From JAIESQ01 sp964495375 (GTDB lineage: Bacteria > Planctomycetota > Planctomycetia > Pirellulales > JAEUIK01), in assembly GCA_964495375.1 (NCBI GenBank), contig CAZBWM010000001.1, positions 62,001-126,000 of the forward strand: a stretch of DNA of 64,000 bases. Direction: 5' to 3'. A program made the translations under genes and the position numbers. Shown one piece after another: positions 35,960 to 43,264 of this stretch (position 1 is the stretch's first letter; each line of letters opens with the position of its first letter). The notes under the pieces are model-generated. The model was not told the DNA's origin. It was given only the letters and a program-made list of their open reading frames with translations, and made no database searches.

Positions 35960-35980
35960 GTCATGCACCCCGTGCATGAC
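35960..35980 (+). terminator. Perfect hairpin directly after the stop codon
   Basis: GTCATGCAC-CCC-GTGCATGAC starts at the base after the TAG stop of the hydrolase gene. A nine-base stem with a three-base loop, without a T-run. Probably ends or stabilises the transcript. Confidence 0.45.
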
Positions 35981-35984
35981 GACT

Positions 35985-36420
35985 GCCACGGGCACCAACA
36001 CCAACCCGACGCGCCAGCGAGGGAGAGTTCGCGCGGTGGTCGTCTTTCCGTCTTGCCGTGGTGTCGTTGTGAGAGAACAAGGGCATTCCATCCCTATCCT
36101 CTTCACCGACTCCGGCGTTCGACAACTTCTATCCCGCAGGGATTGCATCGTCCAGCCCAGGGTTGCGCTTCCTGCGAGCTACCCTGGGTTTTCGTGGGCC
36201 GGAGCCCGTCTACCCTGAAAGGGTTGAATCCGCGTGGCCCCGTGACGTGCGTCGTCGATTTCCTTTGGCGCTACGTGTGAAATTGCTGCAACCCTTTCAG
36301 GGTTGGCGCGGTCGGTCGGCATTCGCGTTCCCAGGGTAGTCGCTGCGCGACAACCGCTGGGCTGAAAGCTCCGATCCCGTCAGGATCGTAAGACGGTTGC
36401 CGTTGTTGACAGCGATCGCG
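35985..36420. repeat. Cluster of assorted intergenic palindromes
   Basis: No gene is seen. From left to right: AACCCGACGCGCCAGCGAGG (36003-36022), which I recall as a common planctomycete intergenic repeat; ATCCCGCAGGGAT at 36131; the AGCCCAGGGTT...ACCCTGGGTT repeat at 36154-36190; CCCTGAAAGGGTTG at 36213 inverted against CAACCCTTTCAGGG at 36289; CCAGGGTAG...CCGCTGGGCT at 36330-36362; and GATCCCGTCAGGATC at 36373. These look like repeated insertions of short mobile palindromes. Confidence 0.6.
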
Positions 36421-36561
36421 CAGCATGCCTGGGCGGCGCAGCCGCTAGAGGTTCAAAATACGGCTGAAACCCTCGCAAAAACTTCTCACTTCACGGGCGC
36501 GGACTCTGTGCCCACTCCATTGTGGCGGACCGGCCTGAATACGCCCTCTCCTGCCGTCGTG

Positions 36562-36631
36562 TCGTCGTGCCGTCGTGGTAAAGTAATTCACGGCTCGATC
36601 GATCAACCACCACGACACCACGGCACGACGA
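36562..36631. repeat. Inverted repeat ahead of the BNR-repeat gene
   Basis: TCGTCGTGCCGTCGTGGT (36562-36579) pairs with ACCACGAC-ACCAC-GGCACGACGA (36609-36631), a five-base insertion aside. The loop is about 29 bases. It ends 35 bases before ATG 36667, so it could fold in the 5' leader of that mRNA. Confidence 0.5.
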
Positions 36632-36666
36632 TGATGTACCGTCCGCTTTGCCCACTAGACTTTGCC

Positions 36667-37695
36667 ATGACGCGTTGCCTGCCGCTGACGTGCCTCATTC
36701 TTGTCGCCGCGATCGACGGCGGTTCACTCCGCGCGGCCGAGCCCGCCCGACTGATCGAAGCGCGGCGCATCTGGGATCAGGCGCCGCACAACGCCTTCAC
36801 CGATCTGGTGCGATTCCGTGATCGCTGGTTCTGCGTGTTCCGCGAAGGGGCCAAGCACGTTTCGCCCGACGGCGCGCTGCGCGTGATCACCTCCGTGGAT
36901 GGAACCACGTGGGAATCTGCGGCCCTGATCACGTCGCCAAACTCCGACTTGCGCGATGCCAAGATCACCGTTACGCCCGACGGTCGGCTGATGCTCACGG
37001 GGGCCGAAGCACTGCACGACAAGTCGAAGCACACGCACCAATCCCTGGCCTGGTTCTCCGAAGATGGCCGCACCTGGAGCGACAAGCACGCGATCGGCGA
37101 TCCCGATTACTGGCTGTGGCGCGTCAGGTGGCACACGACACCGCACACCAATCCACAGGGCAGCAAAGCCTATGGCATCGGTTACGGCACCGGTTCCGGC
37201 GAGGGGAAGGATCGCTCGATCCGGCTCTACACCAGCACCGACGGCCAGCGTTTCGACACGCTCGTCGAGCGGCTCTACGACATCGGCTATCCGAACGAGA
37301 CCTCGCTGGTCTTCGCCGGCGACACGGCACACTGCCTGCTGCGCCGCGACGATCAACCCAATAGCGGGCTTATCGGGACCTCGCAGCCTCCGTACACGAC
37401 GTGGGAGTGGAAAGACCTCGGCGTGCGGATCGGCGGACCGCAGATGCTGCAACTGGCCGACGGCCGTTTCGTCGCGGCGGTGCGGCTGTACGACAAGCCC
37501 GTGCGCACGTCGCTGGTCTGGATCGATCCCGCGGCTGGCCGGCTCGAGGAGTTTTTGAAGCTCCCCTCCGGCGGCGACACCAGCTACGCCGGCCTGGTAT
37601 TTCACGAGGGCTTGCTGTGGGTCAGCTACTACTCGTCGCACGAGGAGAAGACGTGCATCTACCTGGCGAAGGTGCAGTTGCCGGCGAAGGAGTGA
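36667..37695 (+). CDS. Secreted BNR-repeat / sialidase-like beta-propeller protein
   Basis: A 342-aa protein. ATG 36667 starts a signal peptide (MTRCLPLTCLILVAAIDGG). The mature part has repeated Asp-box-like units: SVDGTTWESAALI, SEDGRTWSDKHAI and STDGQRFDTLVE, each with S-x-D-G-x-x-W/F, the pattern of BNR/sialidase propellers. Arg residues such as in LVRFRDRWFCVFREG may be part of a carboxylate pocket. It could be a glycoside hydrolase or only a sugar-binding propeller. The ribosome site is weak; an in-frame ATG slightly upstream cannot be excluded. Confidence 0.78.
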   Translation: MTRCLPLTCLILVAAIDGGSLRAAEPARLIEARRIWDQAPHNAFTDLVRFRDRWFCVFREGAKHVSPDGALRVITSVDGTTWESAALITSPNSDLRDAKITVTPDGRLMLTGAEALHDKSKHTHQSLAWFSEDGRTWSDKHAIGDPDYWLWRVRWHTTPHTNPQGSKAYGIGYGTGSGEGKDRSIRLYTSTDGQRFDTLVERLYDIGYPNETSLVFAGDTAHCLLRRDDQPNSGLIGTSQPPYTTWEWKDLGVRIGGPQMLQLADGRFVAAVRLYDKPVRTSLVWIDPAAGRLEEFLKLPSGGDTSYAGLVFHEGLLWVSYYSSHEEKTCIYLAKVQLPAKE

Positions 37696-37842
37696 TGACC
37701 CGTCGTGACGACGCGGTGCGCGGTCGCTCGATCAAACGGTCGCATTCGATCATCCGTTTTGTTTTTGTGGCGCCTTGGCGACCGACGCCGCAACCCATTC
37801 AGGCATTTAAACAACTCGGCGATCGAGGGCATCGTACTCCAG

Positions 37843-37985
37843 CACCCGGACGCAAACTGCCCCACCCGGACGCAAGCCGGACGATCACCCGGACGCAAAA
37901 CGCGCGAAGACCTCGTCGCCCCAAGTTGTGCTGTCTATTTGAGTTCGGGTGGAATATCAAAACACCCGGACGCACCCGGACGCAA
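37843..37985. repeat. Five direct copies of CACCCGGACGCAA
   Basis: Copies start at 37843, 37863, 37886, 37963 (last base C) and 37973, giving steps of 20, 23, 77 and 10 bases. All are in the same orientation. They lie in a 423-base gene-free interval upstream of the EF-hand protein gene. The near-20-base and 10-base steps are close to whole helical turns. Confidence 0.7.
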
Positions 37986-38040
37986 AATCCCGGAACACTT
38001 TATAGAGGAGGGGGCGCACGGAATCTTACTAGTTCGCTAC

Positions 38041-38055
38041 TTGGCAGAACCTCAC
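38041..38055 (+). promoter_or_regulatory. Upstream motif TTGGCAGAACCTCAC
   Basis: Matches TTGGCAGAATCTCAC at 50496-50510 in 14 of 15 bases. Each lies 50-80 bases before the start codon of a secreted-protein gene (38119 and 50562). Similar shorter motifs lie near 4225 and 41153. Role unknown. Confidence 0.35.
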
Positions 38056-38118
38056 CGACCGCGTGGGGTTACAATGGTCGCCAGAGGAGATCGCCATTCA
38101 AGCGGGAGGGTTAGCGAG

Positions 38119-38649
38119 ATGTCTTGCCGAAGCTGCCTTGCCCTGACAACCGTGGCCGCACTTTCGCTCGTTGGACTCGAAGCGACTTCGGCGGCGCCGG
38201 TTGCTGCCGTCACGGCGTCCTACTCGCCGGGCGCCGCACGAATGCATCACGTCCGCATTCCCGGCCTGGGGCGCATTCCACGCGGCGGCGGTCGGGGCGG
38301 GTCGGGACAATCGTCGCAGCAACGACAGTATCAAAAGTACCTCCAGCGTCAGCAGCAGGCTTACATCCAACAGCAACAGGCCGAAGCAGCGAAACTGGCC
38401 AACGCTCCGCCGCCGGAGCCCACCAGCGGTGCACGCGGGCGGCAAACCCAGCAGCAGTCGCTCCTCAAGCGGTTCGATGCCAACGGCGACGGCAAGCTCA
38501 ACGACGCCGAGCGCCGCACGGCCAAGACCACGCTCGCCAAAGAGAAAGCCGCCGGCGGCGCAATCCCCGCGGAGGCGGCCAAGCCCGACGCGGGTCAGGC
38601 TCCACCCGCCGCGGCACCAGCCGGCGGCAAGCGTCGCAAGGCAAAGTAA
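38119..38649 (+). CDS. Secreted EF-hand domain protein
   Basis: A 176-aa exported protein. ATG 38119 has GGGAGGG upstream and begins a signal peptide (CLALTTVAALSLVGLEATSA). A Gly/Arg-rich and Gln-rich middle (RQQQAYIQQQQAEAAKL) is followed by one clear EF-hand loop, FDANGDGKLNDAERR, with the Asp-x-Asn-x-Asp-x-Lys...Glu ligand set. An Ala/Pro-rich tail ends in GGKRRKAK. Such Ca-binding EF-hand proteins are common in planctomycetes. An in-frame ATG at 38074 is an alternative start but would bury the signal. Confidence 0.78.
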   Translation: MSCRSCLALTTVAALSLVGLEATSAAPVAAVTASYSPGAARMHHVRIPGLGRIPRGGGRGGSGQSSQQRQYQKYLQRQQQAYIQQQQAEAAKLANAPPPEPTSGARGRQTQQQSLLKRFDANGDGKLNDAERRTAKTTLAKEKAAGGAIPAEAAKPDAGQAPPAAAPAGGKRRKAK

Positions 38650-38698
38650 GCAGCGGAAGCGCTGTCTGGGTCGGCGACCAATCGGCTATCCTGACGGC

Positions 38699-39271
38699 AT
38701 GACACGTCAGAGTCCTTTGATTCGCGCCGAACAACCTGGCGACGAGCCCGCGATCCGCCGCGTTCAGCAAGCGGCCTTTCCGACGCCAGCTGAAAGCCAA
38801 CTCGTCGACGATTTGCGCGCGGCGGGCCGGCTCACAATTTCGCTAGTGGCCATCATCGACGAAGCGATCGTCGGCCACATTGCCTTCAGCCCGGTGACGA
38901 TCGAAGCTGCAGCGATTGAAACTGCAGCGATCGACGCGAACTCAAGTGCGTCGGCGACTGCACCCACGGGCCTTGGCCTGGCTCCGTTGGCCGTGACGCC
39001 CGATTGGCAACGTGCTGGCATCGGCACGGCGCTTGGCCACGCTGGCATGGATTCGTGCCGACGCCTGCCGGCACCTTTTGTCGTGGTGCTCGGCTCACCG
39101 GTCTATTACGCGCGCTTTGGATTCGCCGCCGCGGCCCGCTGGAAACTGCTCGACGAGTACCAGGGAGGCCCAGCATTCCAGGCGATCGAGCTCGTCGCCG
39201 GCGCCATTCCCACAAAGGGCGGCCTGGTGCGCTACGCTCCGGAATTCGCGATCTTCGCGCCTGATACCTAA
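38699..39271 (+). CDS. GNAT-family N-acetyltransferase (YhbS-like)
   Basis: A 190-aa cytoplasmic enzyme that probably moves an acetyl group from acetyl-CoA. Motif A reads LGLAPLAVTPDWQRAGIGTA, the CoA pyrophosphate loop, followed by VVVLGSPVYYARFGFAAA, matching the YhbS subgroup. The N-terminus is IRAEQPGDEPAIRRV. An Ala/Thr-rich insertion lies between strands 3 and 4 (AAAIETAAIDANSSASA). The start is ATG 38699. Its TAA stop is formed by the first bases of the repeat element at 39269. Confidence 0.88.
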   Translation: MTRQSPLIRAEQPGDEPAIRRVQQAAFPTPAESQLVDDLRAAGRLTISLVAIIDEAIVGHIAFSPVTIEAAAIETAAIDANSSASATAPTGLGLAPLAVTPDWQRAGIGTALGHAGMDSCRRLPAPFVVVLGSPVYYARFGFAAAARWKLLDEYQGGPAFQAIELVAGAIPTKGGLVRYAPEFAIFAPDT

Positions 39272-39376
39272 GAAAAGGCCGAGAAATAACTTCTCCCTAT
39301 TTCCCTCTCCCCTCGCGGGAGAGGGGAGGGTGTGAGGGGGCAATAGAACGGGAAGTTATTTCTCGGCCGTTCCTAA
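39269..39376. repeat. CGGCCGAGAAAT palindromic (MITE-like) element, inverted copy
   Basis: TAAGAAAAGGCCGAGAAATA and ATTTCTCGGCCGTTCCTAA are the inverted ends; the centre is CTCTCCCCTCGCGGGAGAGG. It is the reverse-oriented counterpart of 26173-26279. It fills the gap between convergent genes at 38699 and 39381 and its TAA is the stop codon of the first. Confidence 0.7.
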
Positions 39377-39380
39377 ACCA

Positions 39381-41003
39381 TTACCGACCGAGCCCAAATG
39401 CCCGATTTGCGCGCCGGCACCGTCGCCGCGCCATCGCACCGATCGCCGCCACCCCGCACAAGGCCAGCGTCCAGCCTTCCGGCTCGGGCACGGCCAGCAG
39501 CGCGCGCCCCTCGCCACTGCCAGGGAGCGCCGCCGATGCCGCGCTGAAGTTGTCGGCCCACATCGTGTAGTCCAGTCCGTCGACAACGCCATCGCTGTTG
39601 AAGTCGCCGTCGTTGTGACCGTGCGAGGTGCTTTGACCGAAGTGGTCCGACCAAGCGACGTAATCCAAACCGTTGGTCACCCCATCGTTGTTGGCATCCC
39701 CCGGTGCCCGCTGGGTGACATGAGTCGTGAGCACGACGAAATCGCGGGTGCCGCCATCGAGGTCGTTGCGCGCGCTGACCAACACGTTATCGAACGCATC
39801 GAGCGGAGCGTCGTTCGGCAAGTCGACGAAGACCTGAAAACTCGCCTTCTGCCCGACTGGCACGATCGGCGTTTGCAGCGTCGATAGCGAAGTACCGTAG
39901 AGGTTGTCTTCGAAGAACAACGAGTAGCTGGTCGGCACATCGCCGTTGTTCTTCACGGTCAGCGAATAGGCGACCGTCGTTCCTTCGCTACCGGTGAGTG
40001 ACTTGATTGGCCCGTTGACATTGATGCCCGAGGTGAGCGAGTTCTGCACGAGTGCGTCGGCCCCAGCTTCCGGCCCCCACAGATCGCGCCACACCGATTG
40101 GTCCCCTTTCATATACAGGTCCAACCACTGCACGCTCAGCGCGCGGGCGTAATTCAACTGCCAGGCGGGCCCGGTGTCGTAAAAGCCCAGGTGCGTGGCA
40201 CCAACCAGATTGTTGAGCTCGATGGCCGGATTGCCGTTGTTGTAGATCGAGTTGGTTGTCGAGGCGCTCACCGTAGTGTCGTTGGTACCGGCAATGAGTT
40301 GCACGGGGACGTGGACGTTGGCAATCTGGTCGGGTGCCTGGACCGGGATGCTCATATTCTGAGCGGCCCAGGTGACGACAGTTTTCACCGCCCCGTTTTG
40401 CGAGGCCTCGGAGATGCTGGCGGCCCCGCCCATCGAGTGCCCCATGGCCGCGTAGCCCGTGGTTTGCACGTGCTGATAGAAGATCGACGATGCCTTGCTG
40501 TTTTGCGTCGTCAGGTAGTTGTAGGCCGAAGTCTGATCGTGCCCTAACGCTTCGGTCTGAAAGACATCGAGGACCGATTCGTAAGACTGCGGCGCGATCA
40601 CGATGTAGCCGTGACTGGCCAACTGAGCGAGGCTCGCCGGCAACGAGTTGGCTGTGACGGTGGTGTAGCCGTGAGCAAAGCTGACCACGGGATACGCGCC
40701 ACCGCTAGGATCAAGCGGCATGTTGGTACCGGCGCTCGTCGCCGGATAGTAGACCAGCGCGTTGAACGAGCCGCTGCCGCCGGCGGTGCGCGAAACGCTT
40801 ACCTGGCGATTTCCGACGATAAAATCGCCGGCCGCGCCATACGACAAATCGACCGCCCGACACTGCTGGCCGACCATCGAAACCGCGACAAGCAGCAGAG
40901 CACCGATGAGCAGCTTGCCGGCTGTCATCGCTCGCGTGACAGCCAGAGCATCGCCCACCTGCCGAGGCAACAAGGGCCGCGTGTTACAGCACATCTCCCC
41001 CAT
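39381..41003 (-). CDS. Secreted alpha/beta hydrolase with dockerin-like repeat and PEP-CTERM
   Basis: A 540-aa exported hydrolase. ATG 41003 is chosen because GGGGGAGGG lies seven bases upstream; it gives a 37-residue basic leader before the hydrophobic segment KLLIGALLLVAVSMVG. The catalytic domain shows SFAHGYTTV (oxyanion region), nucleophile elbow AAMGHSMGGAA, acid in AGTNDTTV and a His in GATHLGF, similar to the dienelactone-hydrolase/cutinase-like group. Two dockerin type I repeats follow (GDANNDGVTNGLDYV and GDFNSDGVVDGLDYT), then a VPEPEGWT helix RRRCRR PEP-CTERM signal. Two targeting devices on one enzyme is notable. Confidence 0.85.
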   Translation of the reverse strand: MGEMCCNTRPLLPRQVGDALAVTRAMTAGKLLIGALLLVAVSMVGQQCRAVDLSYGAAGDFIVGNRQVSVSRTAGGSGSFNALVYYPATSAGTNMPLDPSGGAYPVVSFAHGYTTVTANSLPASLAQLASHGYIVIAPQSYESVLDVFQTEALGHDQTSAYNYLTTQNSKASSIFYQHVQTTGYAAMGHSMGGAASISEASQNGAVKTVVTWAAQNMSIPVQAPDQIANVHVPVQLIAGTNDTTVSASTTNSIYNNGNPAIELNNLVGATHLGFYDTGPAWQLNYARALSVQWLDLYMKGDQSVWRDLWGPEAGADALVQNSLTSGINVNGPIKSLTGSEGTTVAYSLTVKNNGDVPTSYSLFFEDNLYGTSLSTLQTPIVPVGQKASFQVFVDLPNDAPLDAFDNVLVSARNDLDGGTRDFVVLTTHVTQRAPGDANNDGVTNGLDYVAWSDHFGQSTSHGHNDGDFNSDGVVDGLDYTMWADNFSAASAALPGSGEGRALLAVPEPEGWTLALCGVAAIGAMARRRCRRANRAFGLGR

Positions 41004-41185
41004 GCTCGAACCCTCCCCCAGGCGAGAACCCAAACATCAAGCATTGATGAGCGGCTACCTCTCCGCGTTGGATAATAGCTCAGCAGGTGCGCCGGCTGCA
41101 ACGCGAGTGGGTTGTCAGCGGCTCTCCGAAGAAGCAGGGCACGACGCCAAGCGCAGAATCACCAAAACTATTGTGACAATTTTTC

Positions 41186-41214
41186 TTGACAAATACGGCC
41201 GGCGACCGTATCCA
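41186..41214 (+). promoter_or_regulatory. Putative sigma-70 promoter with inverted repeat in the spacer
   Basis: TTGACA (41186-41191), a 17-base spacer and TATCCA (41209-41214). ATACGG-CCGGCGA-CCGTAT (41193-41211), a perfect 6-base inverted repeat, covers the spacer and the -10 start. It lies in the 354-base divergent region upstream of the PEP-CTERM hydrolase at 41358. Confidence 0.4.
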
Positions 41215-41357
41215 AGACATCAACAATTGAGTGGCACTAGGCCCTCGCAACGTGGGCTGGCAATTGGAGTTTCGGCTAGTCGACCGCTGGCAATTCGCGT
41301 CGTCGTTGATTCCGTTGCTGCAAGAAATCTGGAATCGATCACTGGGGAGGGACGCTA

Positions 41358-42428
41358 ATGAGTCAACGAGTTATCACCTCAGCCGTTTTCGCGGCGCTAG
41401 TGTTCTGCGCTGCCGAAACCGCATCTGCCGGACTGCTCTACATCGACCCGATCTACGGGTATCAGAAGACCTCGAACATTCAGTTCGCGCTCGGTAAGAC
41501 CACCTCGGGCACGATGCCGCTGTTGCTCGACGTATATCAGCCTACTGACATCGGCCAAGGCAAGGTGCAAGCGAACCGCCCGGCCGTCGTGATTCAAGAT
41601 GGCGGCGCCTGGGTCTCGGGCGACAAGGAAAATGGTCGTGTCGTGCAGGCCGCCACGTATCTCACGCAGCGCGGCTACACGGTATTCATCGCCAACTACC
41701 GACAAGTGGGAGACAGCCCCGCGGCCCCGGGCCCTGGACCCTGGAACAGTCTGAGCCCGGCCTCCAATAGTAGTGGCTTGGGCGCCGCAACGTTTGTATT
41801 TCCGAGCCACAATGTGATCCGCAACGGCATCGAGGACTTTGCCGCTGCCATCACCTACGTGCGTAATAACGCGGCACTCTACGGCGTCAACCCGAATTAC
41901 ATCGCCGGCGCGGGCGGATCGGCAGGCGCGATCAACTTGCTCGATTTGCAGTACAACGGCAACACCACCGCGCAACCTTGGCGCACGCAGGCCAATGTGT
42001 CGTTTGTCGGGTCCATGATGGGGGACTGGAACAAAGTCGTCGCCGGCGGGGCCCCGCTGTTCATGCTCAACAACGCGCTCGACCCGTTGATCTTTTACAA
42101 TAACGACGTCGAGCCCAACTTGCACAATCGTCTCGAGTCGGTCGGCATCTACCACGAACAGTGGATGCAATACCCAAACGTCACTGATCACAACATGCAC
42201 TACGATCAGTACCCGCTCGCGGATACCGGCAATCCTTACATGACGGCCAGTTACGGCGACAGCAGCAAGCTGGTGATGGAGCGAGCGGCCGATTTCCTGG
42301 CCTACCACTTCACGCCGACGGGGCCGATCAATATCGTTGTGCCCGAACCGGCGAGCGTGGCCTTGCTATTCCTGGGATTGGTGTCGCTGCTGGCGGCCAA
42401 CTGGCGGAAGACGCCGCGCGGACGGTAG
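41358..42428 (+). CDS. Secreted alpha/beta hydrolase with PEP-CTERM signal
   Basis: A 356-aa exported protein. ATG 41358 follows GGGGAGG. The signal peptide is VITSAVFAALVFCAAETASA. The fold is of the acetyl-esterase/carboxylesterase type: VIQDGGAWVSGD replaces the usual HGGG oxyanion motif with DGG, the nucleophile elbow is GAGGSAGAIN (G-x-S-x-G-like GGSAG), and DHNMHYDQYP contains a candidate His. The C-terminus is VPEPASVALLFLGLVSLLAA then NWRKTPRGR, a PEP-CTERM signal. Substrate unknown; the family often deacetylates sugars or esters. Confidence 0.84.
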   Translation: MSQRVITSAVFAALVFCAAETASAGLLYIDPIYGYQKTSNIQFALGKTTSGTMPLLLDVYQPTDIGQGKVQANRPAVVIQDGGAWVSGDKENGRVVQAATYLTQRGYTVFIANYRQVGDSPAAPGPGPWNSLSPASNSSGLGAATFVFPSHNVIRNGIEDFAAAITYVRNNAALYGVNPNYIAGAGGSAGAINLLDLQYNGNTTAQPWRTQANVSFVGSMMGDWNKVVAGGAPLFMLNNALDPLIFYNNDVEPNLHNRLESVGIYHEQWMQYPNVTDHNMHYDQYPLADTGNPYMTASYGDSSKLVMERAADFLAYHFTPTGPINIVVPEPASVALLFLGLVSLLAANWRKTPRGR

Positions 42429-42579
42429 AACATGTAGCCTTAGACCTGGCAATCAAGCGTCAACTTTGTCGTCAAGACACCACTTGCAGCCTTGATGCTC
42501 CGAGTGCGCACCGCGCCAGAACCAGCGTTGACGTGCGGCAGCCACCGCCACTCCAGCTTTGCGGACAACTGAATTCCTA

Positions 42580-43119
42580 GTGAGCACGCACATCGCCCTG
42601 CTGCGGGCTATCAACGTCGCCGGGCAAAACCGCGTCGCCATGGCCGACCTGCGCACGCTGTTCGCCGATCTGGGGTTCGCCGGCGCGCAAACGATTCTAC
42701 AAACCGGCAACGTGCTATACGACGGCGGACGTCGCCAGCCGGCCGCACTCGAAAAGCTGCTCGAGCGCGAAACCGTTGCACGACTCGGCGTCGCCGCCGA
42801 CTACCTGGTACGCACCGCCGCCGAGTGGCAGGCGATCGTCGCCGGCAACCCGTTCGCCACGGAGGCCAAACGCGATCCCGGTCACCTTATCGTTGTCTGC
42901 TTGAAGAGTGCCCCGCCGGCCAAGAACGTCGCCGCCCTGCAAGCGGCCATTCGCGGTCGGGAAACCCTCCGTGCCGTCGGTCGCGACCTCTACATCGTCT
43001 ACTCCGACGGCATCGGCCGCTCGAAGCTCACCACAGCGCTTATCGAAAGCAAGCTCGGCACCCGCGGCACGGGCCGCAACTGGAACACCGTGCTGAAGCT
43101 GGCGGCGCTAGTCAGTTGA
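42580..43119 (+). CDS. DUF1697 family protein
   Basis: A 179-aa cytoplasmic protein. Family features are visible: IALLRAINVAGQNRVAMADL at the start, GAQTILQTGNVLYDG in the middle and GRNWNTVLKLAAL at the end (the T-x-R-N-W-x-T motif). DUF1697 has no settled function. GTG 42580 is preferred to the TTG at 42559 because the family begins with T-x-I-A-L-L-R-x-I-N-V. No ribosome site stands out. Confidence 0.85.
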   Translation: MSTHIALLRAINVAGQNRVAMADLRTLFADLGFAGAQTILQTGNVLYDGGRRQPAALEKLLERETVARLGVAADYLVRTAAEWQAIVAGNPFATEAKRDPGHLIVVCLKSAPPAKNVAALQAAIRGRETLRAVGRDLYIVYSDGIGRSKLTTALIESKLGTRGTGRNWNTVLKLAALVS

Positions 43120-43264
43120 CCGGCGAGCCGTGCCCCCGTTTCGCCAACCGACCACGCCCTCTGTGGAACCGGCGGCTCGTTTCGTGCGTCCAAACTTTGG
43201 CGGGCGGAACGCGACAAACTGGCCTGCGGCCCGATTCGCCCACCTGTCGGCAAGGAGACTTTCG

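Noticed and set aside
36397..36666. Longer start for the BNR-repeat gene
   Set aside because: The extra residues cross an inverted repeat and would bury the signal peptide at ATG 36667.
37843..37985. CRISPR array suspected from the repeated CACCCGGACGCAA
   Set aside because: Repeats are 13 bases with irregular 7-64 base gaps, not 24-40 base repeats with even spacers, and no cas gene is near.
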